Numbered from the stretch's first letter, positions 13,401-26,605 are shown. The stretch is 64,000 nt of DNA from Mycteria americana (GCF_035582795.1 NC_134365.1:77729635-77793634), one strand, 5' to 3'. Translations and numbers: made by a program. Notes: generated by a model not told the origin, from the sequence alone.

Positions 13401-16400
13401 TCACTCACCTTGGTCCAGAGAAACACATATAAATTCATCTACTGACAATTTATCTACCTCAGAAATGTTCAGTGTTATCTGTGCATTCTACAAACCTCCA
13501 TAGTCCTTTGCAAGTGAGGTGAGGACTCTGGTTTCTCCCTCTTCCTGACTCTTGGCTGTCCTCTAACCCCTACAGACTTCAAACCAAAGGCCCAGAACTT
13601 CCTCAAAGATCAGGATAATACCATCTGTTTCCAGCGGGTAAGGTGTACAATGCTGTTCGAACAGTATGTTATGACACACATCCTTTCTGTTCCTTATCCA
13701 GCTGTCCCCTACCAGGGGATAACAGATCATTTGAAGGAGAAGCTAATTATTCCTTTTATGCTTAAATGAAAGGTGCAACAGAAGAGGAAACACTTGAGGC
13801 CTTTCACCAGGCTGCAACAGAGTGGTTACTCAGATGTTGGCCATATCGCCTTGCTGAAGGTCAAACAGTGCAGTCGCTGTACTGCTAGGAAAGGAAAGGA
13901 AGACTCTTTACTCATGGTTTTCTCTAAATGGTAGCTACACGCTTCCCTTACCTCTGAATTTCCTTGTCATGATGGGTTTATTTGACTGTATTGTGTTCTT
14001 CTGTGATTTAATTGTTATGTTATTAGGGCGAGTAAAATAAAGCTGCAGCTTTTCTTTTGCTGTATTAGTGCAGTTTAATTACATTTGGGAAAGGCGAAAA
14101 GGAGAGTGGGAGCTTGCCAACATTAATGCTGTCTGTCATTCACAGCCCATTGATGACAAGGAGTTGAAAGCTTGGCAGTTACTCTGGTAATCAGCAACCT
14201 GGCTGATGACGAATGGAAAAGATTATGTGAAATTTCCTGAAAGGGGGAAAAAAAAAGTTCTCCAAAGAAATAAAATACAAAACAAGAACAAAGGGCAAAA
14301 AAGCCCAAATCCCAACTTCTAAATCCAACACTAAATCCTTTTTATAATGTTTATATGAAAGACACTACATGAAGCAGTTATAATAAATGAAAATTTTCCA
14401 CTAGTAAACTGTGTTTAATGTCTATAAAAGGGATCTGTGTTCCTAGAATAGGAGCACAAATATGTCCACTTGATTGTTGAAATGGACTTTTTCCCCTGAG
14501 CTGAAAGATACGTATCACTGGTAAAAAAAAGAACACCTTTCATCACTATAGATGGCATCTCAGTTATATTTTTAAATTTATAGCACTGAAAAGAAGCTCA
14601 TCTTTAGAGCTGTTCCACATATATAACTCCAGACCTTCCCAAACACAAATACTTTCTGTTTTCTTCTTTATTCACTCTACTTTTCTCTTTTTAATACAGG
14701 AGAATACAGACATTTCATCTTACTATTAGTAACATAAGCAACAGCTATTCAGGCTTTAGAGTTGTTTGTAGTATTCCAGCCTCTGACACAGTAGTAAACT
14801 TCAAGAAAAACTCCAGTTAAATGAAACTGGGAACTACACCAGTGTTTAAGAAGGAGAAATTCTACAGTAGTTATGTGGTTTTGCTGTGACCTGTACAATG
14901 GATGATTTGTGACATTTCTCATTTGTCTTAATTAAAAGCTGAATATAATTCCAAAGCCATTTTTGGCATCTTTGGGATGAAACAATACTGGCTTGTCTGC
15001 GGTTTTGTCCTGTCATTTTTCTGTAGCTGTTGGATATACCTGCTCAGTTTCACAATTCACATAATTGTGCTTTGGGACTCCAGACTTTGGCTTTTCATTT
15101 TGCTTGTGATGGGCAAATTAAAAGGCCCTATGGTATCTACAGTATTACTAGACCATAGTTTTAAGAATAACAAAAAACTGTACAATTGGAAAATGTACAA
15201 TTGTTTGTCTGGCATGCAAGCAATTGTGAGACTTTTGTCTCTTCTATTTTGTGAAACACAATACAAGAAAGAAACAAACAGCTTTTAATCATGATGTTAA
15301 GCAACTCAGGCAATTTAAAGTTTACCAGCAGGTAATGTTGACTATGCAGGACTGTGAATAGGGAATTTCTCTTTCACACTGTTGAATAGATACATCACTA
15401 TGTGGCTTCAGTCTTTTTTCCCACAGGCAGAGTACCGCAGTTCCGTATTTTATGAGGAGTTGAAAGGAACACCTCACCACAGTTGAAAGAAGATCACTGA
15501 GGTTTACTGGAAAATTACATGAGACTGATTTGATTGATATGTTTAGTGTTAAGAACTAGCTATGTATTTATTAGATTAAAAATATAACGCATGTTAAGAG
15601 ACCTCCCCACTAAAGAAATTACAATGGGATATTAGTCGTGCGTCAGACCCAGTTTTAAATTTCTGTGGAAAAGGTGTAACATTTAGGGTAAAAACCATGT
15701 AATGCATTTTTTGTGTTAGCAGTGAAGTTCCATGGTGCAAGTAACAGGTCTCTCCATTCTGGACAATGAAGAGGTAAGGCTACTTTATAGATAAGGCTTC
15801 CTACATACGTCATTCTCTCCATGTGGTAATTATGCCCAGGCACAACCTGATGTTTTCCTGTATTTGTCCAAGTTTTATGGACGTACAGCAATGCATCAGA
15901 GCTCACGTACACTAACTCTGACTTGCATGCTATCTATTCAGGTGTCCTGGCTAAGACCACACTGAATGTATATATCAGCTGTTACTTGCACACGTGCATC
16001 GTGCATTAAATCTGATCCTTCAGAAAAGCATCACAGGAGCGTAAGTCAGACAAGTTTAGGAAGTATTGACTTTAGTGCATACGCATAGTCTAGCTCTGCA
16101 CTGCATGTGCAGGAAGTCTGACATGTCAAAGAAGCACAGAGGATGGGAAATGGATAACATAAGAGAGGACGGATTGCAGATTTCAGAGCTATAGGCTGTC
16201 ACTCAGCAGTGGTCTACTGTTCCTCTTCTGCAGTGACACTGTGCTGACAGAAGTCTGCACGAACTCTTATCTGTAAAAATCAAACTGCTCAAGAATCATA
16301 AAAAAATGCTAAAGTAGACTAGATCTGTTCACTTAATGGGTGGTTTTGAAGTACAGATTTAAATTAAACTACACATAAATAGTTGTCAACCAAGGAAAAG

Positions 16401-17879
16401 CCAAATTAAGTACAGAAATTCAGCAGAAATAAAGTGATGCACTGTTATACAGGATTATATTTATTATCCATTTCTGCCTTCCCCAGTGATCTCCTGAACT
16501 TCATTTGCCCAACTACCTTTCACTTTAGATAAGGGGATCATTTCCTCCCCTATCACTTGAAATTAATTTTTGTCCATTGCTATGTAAGTGAAGGTTCAGA
16601 TGGAGCACTTCTTGTCATCAAAATTAATCATTCAAAAAATAAGATATAGAAGCTCTTCCACCTTAAAGTAACAATCTCTTTGTACAACCAAGGGTAACTA
16701 TTTATAGAGGTTCCTTGCTTCATTATCCCATGAATTTGATCAAAATCCCATTACAAGTACTGTCCTAACTGGACAACATTATTCCATAGTATTTTCCCCC
16801 AAAATTCATTATTTAGAAAAAATCAAATAACATTTTGTTGATATTTTATCTGCATCTCTTCGATTTATACTTGATATTGCAGCTAACTTAGGTTTTATAC
16901 TTGCTGTCATGTACTGATGTGAGTTAAGACAGTCAGTCAAAAAAGATGTTTGCTGCTGAAGTTTTGAAGGTGATGCCACCGAACTGACTGAAGTCACTGG
17001 CTAAGCAGATGGAACAGGACGTAACTGATGCAGGAAAGCAATTTTTGAGACCTGCAGTTTCTTCTGCAGGCAGAGTCAATATCTTCTTTGTTTCAATCCA
17101 TTCAAGTAGTTCAGTTAAGAACTATTTAACTCAAAGCTGAAAAATCAACGTAAGAGTAGAAAAAGTAAGATTGCCTATTTTCCTCTGTCAATCTACAGCT
17201 AAACCTCACTATGAGAGGATAAGATCTACTTTCTCTAAGATTGGGAAGGACATGGCTACTGGAACCTTTCAATTTAATTCCCATTCTACAGGTCATTATG
17301 TCAGTTGTTTCATAAAATATTTTAAAATGCAAACATGCTTTTGAAATGCATCAAGCATATTTAAGGTAGTCTTAATGAACGACTTAAAATGACCTCATGT
17401 AAATTTTAATTGAATGTCAGTTTTCATACAAACCGAACTTGACGCAAATCATAAATAAATAACTAAAAATGTAAAGTACCATTCACTATTTTGTAACAAG
17501 AAAGGGTGAGAAATTAATATTCTGAGTAAAAGATTTTAAAGCTAAAATAGATTAATTCAATGTGTATAGATATAATGTCATGTCTTAGATGAAGAACCAA
17601 AATAGCCAGATTTGGTAATACTGATCAGTTGCAAATTTATGTTTACGTGTTCACCAAAAAAGGAAAATCAATTTATCTTAAGAAAGACAACTGAAATTTA
17701 AAAAGTAAAAAGAAGGTCTAAATTACCAAGATCAATTTTTCCTGCTTGTTCTTTTAAACAATAGTTTAAATGAAGGATTTACATCCAACCACCCTTACCC
17801 CACCTGGAACATTCAATCAACAATTTTTGATATTAAAGACAAAAATAAATAAGAACAATGCTTAAGCACATTTGCTTCT

Positions 17880-17950
17880 TTTTTTTTGGTAGCAATTTAT
17901 TACTCATATTTCCCATGGGGAAACTACACAGCCTCAAGATTTCCAAAAAA
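17880..17950 (-). mobile_element. MIR-core-like fragment, antisense
   Basis: TTATTACTCATATTTCCCAT followed by GGGGAAACTACACAGCC resembles the complement of the conserved MIR core (antisense form ATTTTACAGATGAGGAAACTG). Short, so tentative. Confidence 0.35.
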
Positions 17951-18224
17951 AGGTGCCTGTAATTACTTTTCTAAGCTTGTATTCATGCATCTGAATAAGT
18001 GAATTGATTGTGAATATGTTCTGCAGTTTCTAATAGGTCCTAACCATTAGGCTGATCAAAAATTTTTCAAGCACATTTATATTGTTGTAAAAATGCTGAC
18101 ATGTCAAAATGCAAACTTTCAAGATAAATATATGTTTTGCCAGTAAGAGAAACTGTGCGGGAGGGTTCTCGGGTCCAATTTTCCGTTTTTGATACACAGT
18201 CCGGCCTCATCTCCATCTGCGCGC

Positions 18225-18320
18225 AGAACAGATAATAGCTCAGTGGGTAGCTGAGGTATTCCCCTGCCCCATGCGGAGGCCTGTGTTCAAGTTTGGCCTC
18301 TGCCTCAGTAATACACCGAC
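18225..18320 (+). mobile_element. tRNA-derived SINE head
   Basis: A perfect polymerase III A box, TAGCTCAGTGGG (18236-18247), is followed 36 bases later by a B-box-like GTTCAAGTTTG (18284-18294). The rest does not fold as a tRNA cloverleaf, so it is a SINE head and not a tRNA gene. It lies about 0.5 kb upstream of the CpG island. Confidence 0.5.
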
Positions 18321-19497
18321 TATGGGGCTAGGCTGAGATGCAATTCTTTATTTCCTCCAGAAAATTTCCTAGCATCGTCTACTTCATTCTGACATAGAAC
18401 AAATGTCCAAATTGCAATTTTCTTTTATAGAATGGATATTTTCCAGCTCAGGATTTTTTAAAATACTGTTTGATCACTGATAAAGTCACCATGTGCACTA
18501 AAAGCAGATGTAACTCCACTAATTGTTGCTAGATATCCAGCATGCTTCCTTGCCTAGTAGGCGATACGGGAACAAGTGTGCAGGAATTAAATTTATTCTT
18601 GGAAGGATTTTAAAATATTTCATTTTAGAATCGCTTGACAATTGTGCAGTAAAGCCCTTTATATGTAATTTGCCTCTCCTCGATGTATGCATTTAACTCT
18701 CCTGCTGTCTACTCATAATATCATAGGAGTGTAATATTATATATTTATGATTCTATCATGGCCTGATTTTGAAGCGAAAGGAAGCTGTGCATGCTCAGGG
18801 CCTCTGAGAAATACACCAGGCGCTGGCAGGGAAGGGGCCTTCCCTCATGACACCCCGAAGTTCCCCGGTGCCGTACCAGTACCTCACATTGGACCGGACC
18901 TCCGCAGCCCCCCCGAAGCCCCCGACTCCTTCTCGCCCACCACCACCACCTGCACTGCTGAAGCGACGGCCAGCGGCTCTCCTGGCGCCAAGGCGCTGGC
19001 CGGAGAGCAACATTTCGGCCGCGGCGGGGACGCGGGCTCCGGGCGTGGGGACAGCTGGCCCTGACCCCAACAGGCCGCCCGCCCGCCTAACGGTCGCCAA
19101 CCCGCCTAACGGCCGGCGCGGCGCGGCCTGGCTGCAGGCAGGCACCCCCGGGAGCCCCGCAGCCAAACTTCCCCCTGAGGGGAGAAGGGGGGCGACCGGG
19201 CACGGGAGGTCGGGACCCCCCCTCCGCCCCCCGACAGGTCGGCGCGGAGTTCTTGCCTCCCCCCCTGCGCACATACGCTCCTCAGGGTGCTGCCTCAACT
19301 CTGCTCCGGGGCGGGCAGCCCCGCCGGCGGGCTCCGGCGGGCCCCTCAGGCGGAGGGCCGGGGGGCGCAGCCTCCTCCTCCCGCCGGAGGCGGCCCCGCG
19401 CCGCCCCCCGCTGACCCCCACCCGAGGCAGGAGGGCGCCAACCCGCGCCTCCGCCGCAGCGCGGGCCGGCAGCGCGTCCCGGCCCCAGCCGGGGGCC

Positions 19498-19781
19498 ATG
19501 GAGCACAGCGGGCCCCGTACCCGGCCGGGCCGCCCCGGCCGCGGCCCGGCCGCAGCCCCGGCAGCTCACGGCTCCGGCGGCGCGGGGCACGGCTGGCCGG
19601 CGGGGCTCCCCGGCCGGGCGGGGAGGAGGGGAGGGCCGGCAGTGGGGGATTCTTGGCCCCCCAAAGGAGGTGGGGGAGGCGGGGGAGGGGAGGCGGGGGG
19701 GGAGGGGAGGCTGGGCTCCCGGAGAAGGAGACGATCGCTCGCACAAAATCCTGCGTCTTCAAAGCAGCCCCAGCGGGCAGG
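19498..19781 (+). other. MPPED1: Candidate 5' leader exon segment with upstream ORF and strong splice donor
   Basis: A near-consensus donor (AGG|GTAAGT) starts at 19782. An ATG at 19498 has an optimal context (GGGGCCATGG) and its frame stays open for 94 codons right up to the donor; unspliced, the stop is the TAA inside GTAAGT. If spliced to the acceptor at 34523, the frame runs eight codons into that exon (the first completed by its first base) and stops at TGA 34546-34548, out of frame with MPPED1. The encoded peptide is Gly/Pro/Arg-rich low complexity, so it is better read as an upstream ORF or chance frame than a conserved protein. The 5' edge of the exon cannot be placed from sequence. 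Confidence 0.4.
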
Positions 19782-20131
19782 GTAAGTATTTTGGGGGAGC
19801 CCCCTCCCCGGCCTCCCCCGCCCCTGCAGGGATGGGGAGCGGGGGAGGGATGCGTGCGGCCGCCCCGGGCGGGGTCTCCCCGCCGGCTCGGGGCGGGGGG
19901 ATTGTGCGCAGGGCCCGTTCCCTGGTGCGGGATCGGTTCAAGGCAGCGAGGTTCAAGCCTCAGCGCTGCCTTCCCCGGCTGGGGACTGAGGAGACGGGGG
20001 GGATGGGTCTGCCTGTGTTGCCGTGCGAGGGTCTGGAACCCCCCCAGCCGTCCCCCCACCTACCCACCCCCAAGCGCGTCAGGGCTCTGCTTCTCCCAAC
20101 CAAGCTTCCCCGTGGCTTCTCTTTGCTCCTT

Positions 20132-20164
20132 AAAAAAAAAAAAAATATATATATATATATATAT
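20132..20164. repeat. A-run and (AT)n microsatellite inside the CpG island
   Basis: Fourteen A followed by nine TA dinucleotides, an AT-only tract inside otherwise GC-rich DNA, about 180 bases before the second candidate donor. Confidence 0.9.
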
Positions 20165-20229
20165 GCCCCAAAGCTAGAGAGAGTGAGGCGGTCGGGGGGT
20201 GGGGGGGGGGAAGGGCTTCTCTGAGGAGC

Positions 20230-20343
20230 GGGAGAGAGGCGGAGGGAGAGCCGCCAAGAGCCTGGCAGCTCCTCTTGCTCTGCCTCAGTGCTGCTCTGCC
20301 GGCGCTTGCCTGCCGCCGGGCGTGAGGACGGGGGTGTGTGAAG
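20230..20343 (+). other. MPPED1: Candidate alternative 5' exon end (donor at 20344)
   Basis: The sequence GTGAAG|GTAAGG places a good donor after 20343, inside the CpG island and downstream of the donor at 19782. It could end an alternative first exon from a second start site or a second leader exon. The start given here is arbitrary because no acceptor or initiator can be fixed. No coding potential that joins MPPED1 was found. Confidence 0.3.
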
Positions 20344-23300
20344 GTAAGGGCTGTCACCATGCTTTCGGGGAAGGGCAGCGCTGCCCTGCCCGCGCCTGCC
20401 TCTCCGGCCGTGCGAGTGCCTGCTCGCCAAGGGGGAGAGCAGCCCCCTGCCCCACGCGTGTCCAGCTGCCGCCCGCGAGCCAGCCGGCAAGTTACTTTGT
20501 TCGCAGAGTTCCGGCAGAGGCTGGGCTGCCGCGGGCGGGCAGCGGCGGCGACCCCCGGGCGCCCGGCACCGCCGCCAGCCCGCCCGCTCGCGGGGCGCCC
20601 CGGCGTGCCGCTGTCGTCCCCCCGTGTTCAGGTGTCACCAGCCACCACCGGAGACTTCCCGGGAGGGAAGCCCCCGAGGAAAATCCGTGTGCGCCTTCCC
20701 CATAGCTTCTTCTCGCGTAGCCGGGGGACGGGGTGGTGGAAGTGGAAGAACTTTCCTTTGTCGTAGGAGAGGATTTAGTGACCTCCGAAGTTTTGTTCCG
20801 GGAGGAAACCGTTGGATAACTTTTTCAGGATTCATGCTGATTTTCCTGTAATTTATTGCGCTCTTATTTGGTATCCAGCACGCTCAAAGCAGTGGAGCAG
20901 AAAAAAATATTAGGGACGTTTAGGTAGGGATTTCATTGCTTTTAATACGCTGCTTTTTTAATACCTGCATTTTATATTTTGCATCTTCAGATGGGTAGTG
21001 TGGAATACATTTATAAATGCATATACTTGCCTGTGGATAACTCAGAGGATAAAGATGGGAAACATGCAGAAACTAGACAGATTTTGAACATTCCATTCTC
21101 TTTGGCGGAAGATCAATAGTTGAAGATTTCTGCTTACACAATCTATACCTTGACAATATCATAATTAAGAGATCTGCTGATAATGCTGATATTGATAGCC
21201 ATTTCAACTTCAGTTAAGGCTTAATAAATTTAGTAGGTAATTTAAACTACTATAAAGGAGCTTTGGATATTCTGGATAAACTGATAAGTAGGCAAGAATA
21301 TTAAACTTTGTGATTGGCTCCTGATGAAGTGAACTCTTCAGTTTTTCAAAATAATATCGGTAGATATTTAAAATACAAGACTGCATTTTAAATGTGCATG
21401 TCTGAAATTTTACGGCCAAAAAAAGAGTGTATCTTTTGAGAAGACCAATTAAGGAGTCATTACATGATGGTAATCTGTGTTGCACCCATTTGTAATAAAC
21501 AGGTTCATGATGCCAGGCACTGTAAATTTTCTGGTAGTGTACTACACCAATAGGGGGGGTTAATTTCTATTTTACATACGGATTTTTTGGAAATTATTAA
21601 ATGTAATGGCTATCCCATGTATGATACATACATGAATTGATTGATATTAATTATTACCCATGAAACGTTAATGGTATGTTTAAACAGTTTTAGCTTGGCT
21701 CTTCTGGTTTATTTCATTGTCTCAAGCTATCTGAGACAGAAGACTCTTAAAATTTCTTGCTTGTACATTATTCCCTCTATCTCTTCTCTCCCTGCTCTCC
21801 TTCGGTCTAATTTAAAGCAGAGTAGCCGCTGAGAATACCTGTACATGTTTGTGTGAAGAAAAATGCCCATTTTAAAGATACACAAATCTTCTTGGTAGAT
21901 GAGAGCAAACCCTTCATCCCTTGTACAAAAACATATTGAGCTGGTATTAATAAGATACTTGTTTTGGTATTAGTTTGTGATGCCAAACAAGAAACATGAG
22001 AGAATGTAAAGATAAAGCTGGTGCTCTGATCTTTGTTTAAACAGGTCATGGTTTTTATTTAATGCTGTGTGCTCATTACAGGAACTGTCAGCAGGAATGT
22101 AAAGCGGACTGGAGTTCTGATTTGGCATACATAGCCAATTCTGACATTGATGTTTCTGCTTCTTGAGTTAATGGTTCATAGAATATGGTGTTGTTTGTGA
22201 TTGTATTTATTTAATCAAATTTATTGTATGGAATTAGAAAAAAGTCTGGATTATGTCCTTTTAAGAACCAAATATGGTCAGATCTGCTGCCTCAGGTGCA
22301 GTCCTCCTCACCTGAAGAGTTACACAGGAGTGGGCTCTTCTGTACAGCAGGACATGTAGAGGTGTATAAAAAGGTTACTGTTTTTTAAGGCAGCTAGAGT
22401 TCTGCCATTGAATTACAAGGAAGGAGACGCAAATCGCCTGAAACCAGGTAACTGCTTAGTCGCTTATCCAGGCAGTTTCTTTTTTCAGACATATGGAAAC
22501 AATATCAAACATTAAGTAAAAAAATGCATTTATAATTGATAATTTTAATATTTTTGTCCCTGAAAACAGTTTTCATCTCAAATGATTAATAAACACAGTA
22601 AAAATAAATCAATGCAGTCCATTTGATTCTTGCTGAGCCTTATTTTGAAGAATTTAGAGAGGACGTGTAAGGTAATCTGAGGGAAAAGCCTTTTCACATG
22701 TTCCTGTTACATTGAGATACATTAGAATATTACAATGTACAGTTTGAGCTCTTGGAGTAAGACTAAGTGTAGTGCTGGAAACTTTAATTTGGGTGTTCTG
22801 GATCGTACACCAGTTTGGATTCTGTGATCATTGTCCATAGGTAAATTGGGTCTGTGTGAGAGTGTCTGAGAGTAAGGTGGTCTCTATTTGTTATTTCTAA
22901 CTTAGATACATGCTTCTGTTTCAGTTCTGGATGTTCTAGGTTGTGTTTCAAAATATAAGCAAGGTTAGTAATTTAAGAGGGTCCTTTAAGGTCACTGGAC
23001 TGTTATCCTTTGACTTCCTATTAGAAAATCATCTTTTCAGGCTGATGTTATTACAGATAAAATAACATGCGAATGTAATGCTTGGGCAAGGTTGCAGAAT
23101 GACAGTCCAGTATAAGATCTATTGCAAAAAGGAGCAGAGCTGTCATGGTAAGGGCTATTCACCTGCTTCTGCTGTGGCCACCTCTGGAGGGTAAAGCAGT
23201 TCATTCTTTGTGAATGCTCACTGCTTGACCTCATTGTTGAAACTGTCAACAAGTGTGACAGTTTTGCTGTGATTTGATACGACAGTGGAAATTGTATTAG

Positions 23301-24159
23301 AATTAACAAATAACCGTCACGGCATATATGTAGTAACTTGCAGTCATAAATGATTTGGGATTCATTACACTAACCTAAATACAAAATGCTTAGCGTTTTC
23401 CATTCAGTCACTTATTTAAAATGCCATTATTTACCATGGGAGTAAGATTGAGTTCATAATGTCATTTAAATATGCTGTATTGTGTGTGACTATGGAGAGC
23501 CATACTAATATTAGTGTAATAAGGACTCGTCTTCTTTTTCACACAGATTCAGAGGTGTAATACATATGTATAATACATTTCAATTGCAAGTATTTGCCCT
23601 TACTTGTTATATATTTTTAATTTCTACATTTCTGCTAAAACCAAGATTACTATATTTAGCTTATATCACTTTTTTGAAAGCTATTTTTTATGCGGCATGC
23701 CTTCTCGACCTTTTAAATTCAGTTCCTCTGCCATATAGCCAGTCCAGCTTCCCTTATGGCAGGTGAGGGTCTTGCCATTCAACCAAAGACTGAAGCCAGC
23801 AGAGCAGCTGTAGAAGCAGCATATGAAGGAGACCGATGGTTACTGATATTTTTGACTGTTTTTTCTCTGCCTTTTCCTAATTGGTTGTTTTGCTCAAGCT
23901 CCCTCTTTGCCAGCTCTCGCAGTCGCATCACTTAGCTTAACATGCTGTATAGCTCAAACATCCTGCATGCCACTTTATTTCTTATCACCTTTTTTCTCCT
24001 CTCACTGACTCTATCATATCCCATCTTCTCTCTGCTTTTGTCTTTTGTGACGCTAATCCCACTTAATTTTTCCTTCTCCATAAAGGAAAATGGAAGGAAC
24101 ATAGTGCTCTGCCATTGCACTGATCATTTCTCAGCATTGCTGTATTATTTTTCTCCCCT

Positions 24160-24292
24160 ATCCTTTGTTGAGCTTCTGGACACCATAAGCTGTTTGGGGC
24201 AGAGACTCTGTTACTGCATGGTTGTACAGTGCCTAGCATAGTTTGCTGTTGGAGTTCACTTGGTCTGTGGACACTCATATAATAATAAATAG
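24160..24292 (+). mobile_element. L2-tailed SINE 3' end
   Basis: TTTGGGGCAGAGACTCTGTT, then TTGTACAGTGCCTAGCATAG and an ATAATAATAAATAG tail match the L2-mobilised SINE 3' end seen in turtles and crocodilians. This is the clearest of the old SINE tails here. Confidence 0.7.
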
Positions 24293-26514
24293 TAATATTA
24301 GGGTTATTTCAACTTTCTTCTGGTCCCTTGGTAGTAAACAAAAAAATTTCTTACTCAGAGCTTATCTTCACTGTACTGCTGTTCTGAGGTATATATCAGT
24401 TTTGCCCCTCAACATTTTGTCCCTAGTGTGAGTAGTTTTTGGTAAAGTTCAAGATACCTTGCCTATTGCAGCAGGGGTGGGATGGATTAAAACTCAGCTA
24501 CTACCAGTAGTTAATAATCTAGTACCTTGAACAAGAACCAAACAAAAAAAATGTCAGCTTCAACACGTTTCAGTGGAAACTTCAGATTTCGCAACACCAA
24601 AAAAATGTTCTGGTTTCACCAGGTTGATTAAGTAAGACAGAAGGGAAAAGAAAACCCAAAAATGTATAGTGGGTTCATTTCACTTCTTCGATACTTTCCT
24701 CCTAAGTATTTTTTAATTTTTATTTCCCTCTACTTTTCACCCCTGAACTGTTTGGCTTTGTTTTAGCATCTTGTGCATCACGTGAAAATCTGTAGTCGGT
24801 CCAAATAAAATTTTCAACAGATTATTTTCAAGCAGCCAGCGAATCAGCTGATGTACAGTGCATACAGCTCGGAGTCACAGTTTGGAGGCAGCCAGCCCGG
24901 TCACTGACCAGCTATTCCTGTCACTGGCACAGCCTGCACCGTGTTTTGCAGTGTGATAGCTTCAACCTGAGCTAGCCTAGCTGCCATGGAGTACCGTGAG
25001 TGCACTCTCAGTGTGGCTCTTCTGAATCTTGCTTCTTTTATGAGTAGCCTCTTCAGCTTCACGGAGAGCAGTGATTTGAAGCATCCCTGTGTGAGAAAGG
25101 CACTGCAGGACTGGATGCTTTGCTAATCAGTAGGATCCATTTTAGGTCTCAAGAATATCCAGAGGTGTTTGACCTGAAACACAGGACTGTGTGTCTGGGT
25201 CTTCCCCCATACTATCTTTCCTCTCTCTTTTTCTTTGAAGGAAAGGGTTTAAGTTGCCTTTGTCTCCATTTCCTGTGGACTGTGTAGGGGGGCTCTTTGT
25301 GGACATGACTTTACAGGTAGGAAGAGTGAGTGGCCCAAACAACTGTTGAGTAATTTTTCCTTGTATCAGTCCTGGGGAGGATACCTGGAAAAATAAACAG
25401 AAAAAACCCAGTGGCTCCCTCCCTGAACATTAATCAGATGACATGAAGGATTTCAATGGGATGGATGCAGCTAAATGAGTAAAACGTGGAAACAACAAAA
25501 TGAATAGGACAGTATACTTCATTTTCAAAGTTTTGTGTCTTAAGGGAAAAAAATGTAGCTGTTAAGGATTTGCTTGATTAATTTTATAATTTAACTCCAG
25601 GCCTTAATAGAAAAAGATACACTGATCTCAGAAGTAGTATCACTATAAATGTATCTACGTGTAAGCTGCGTTCTACATTCTACCTTATATATTTGTGTGC
25701 TGGTACTTTGGCATTTCATTCATCTTGAACTGCAAGAATAGATTGGCCACTTTTATTTTCTGTTCTTGTGTACTGACGCAGAGATCAGCAACCTTTCAAG
25801 AGTTGTTACTGTTAGATTTCTTTCTGAAATCGGACGAGAATATTGGCAATAGAAATTCATCCACAGCCGAGAGGTGCTGCTGCACAAAAAGGGAAGACCC
25901 TGTGAACTGTCTTACTAGTATTAACTTGCCTGCGTATGAAACAGCAGCTTGTGGCTTCTGCTAAACTGAGAGCAGGGGAGTTGCTGCCTCTGCTGCTGGC
26001 TGTTCCAGGGGTGCTGTGTGCCATTCACCTCTGCCCTGAGCCACCCCGGCATCTCTGCTGTACTTTGCTGACCCACAGACTAACACTGCTGGTGACCAAC
26101 ACTGATTTTGAATGCTTACATGAAAACTGCTTGAACTGTCTACTAAAATAATCCTCTGCTCAGTATTAGGCTTTGACATACTCTGATGTAATTTTGGTAT
26201 CGGAGCAAACACGCTAAACCAGATGGGATGTATTCTGCCCTCAGATATGCATGAATGATCAAATCGGTCAAATTCTGTGCATTTATACACAATTTCTGTT
26301 GAAATCGATTTGAATAAAGTATGTGTCGCAGGCAAGTGGGACTTGACCCAGCAGGGCTTGTACAGATGAAGGCTAGGAAATGAGTGTGAGGCCACTTGTC
26401 ACAAAAGGGTGAAGAAAAAGAACATTCTTCAGTTAAAAATTAAACCAAACTGTTTCTTTATATATATATAATGTTTCAGTACTTACATAGTCGTCTCCTC
26501 AGTAAATAACATTT

Positions 26515-26605
26515 TAAGAGATTCAAGAGCTTAATGAGATGACATGCCCAAATTCCAGACCGAAATGTAGAATCAAATCCCCGCAACCCTAATTTACTCC
26601 TGTTG
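26515..26605 (-). mobile_element. Possible MIR fragment, antisense
   Basis: GAGATGACATGCCCAAATTC and AGAATCAAATCCCCGCAACC resemble the complement of the MIR core and B-box. Highly diverged. Confidence 0.28.

Larger units (their letters stand above)
1..18779. other. Upstream flank of MPPED1, no supported gene
   Basis: No frame here shows protein-family similarity, consistent splice structure or RNA-gene folding. Supported content is limited to old SINE/L2 fragments (about 2.0, 3.2, 3.8, 4.5, 17.9 and 18.2 kb), a 22-G homopolymer at 6.2 kb, a purine-rich stretch at 5.47-7.29 kb, short duplications and hairpins at 6.32, 8.3, 9.04 and 9.13 kb, and an ~88-bp tandem repeat near 10.3 kb. From 10.6 to 17.8 kb nothing beyond unique AT-rich DNA was recognised. 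By human synteny this would be the intergenic space towards SCUBE1. Confidence 0.6.
18780..20750 (+). promoter_or_regulatory. CpG island, probable MPPED1 promoter and 5' exon region
   Basis: Base composition changes sharply from AT-rich flank to very GC-rich DNA dense in CG dinucleotides, then returns to AT-rich DNA near 20.75 kb. It is the only such island in the window. It contains long unbroken frames on both strands, which is expected of GC-rich DNA with few stop codons and is not evidence for proteins. Two good splice donors on the + strand (19782 and 20344) indicate transcription in the MPPED1 direction. No convincing TATA box was seen, which is usual for CpG-island promoters. Assignment to MPPED1 rests on position and orientation; a divergent noncoding transcript is also possible. 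Confidence 0.75.

Noticed and set aside
18236..18310. True tRNA gene
   Set aside because: A and B boxes are present but the acceptor and anticodon stems do not pair. Interpreted as a SINE head.
18795..20224. Long frames of 234-312 codons on both strands in the CpG island
   Set aside because: They overlap each other in many frames, are Pro/Arg/Gly/Ala-rich low complexity and show no family motif. GC-rich DNA has few stop codons, so long frames are expected by chance.
24980..25000. ATG in good context followed by GTGAGT donor near 24985
   Set aside because: It looks like a mini-exon (ATG GAG TAC C|GTGAGT), but splicing to 34524 gives an immediate stop and no acceptor is evident. Not coding for MPPED1.
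25961..26395. 144-codon minus-strand frame
   Set aside because: No recognisable domain, no splice context, and composition is like the surrounding intron. Best read as chance.
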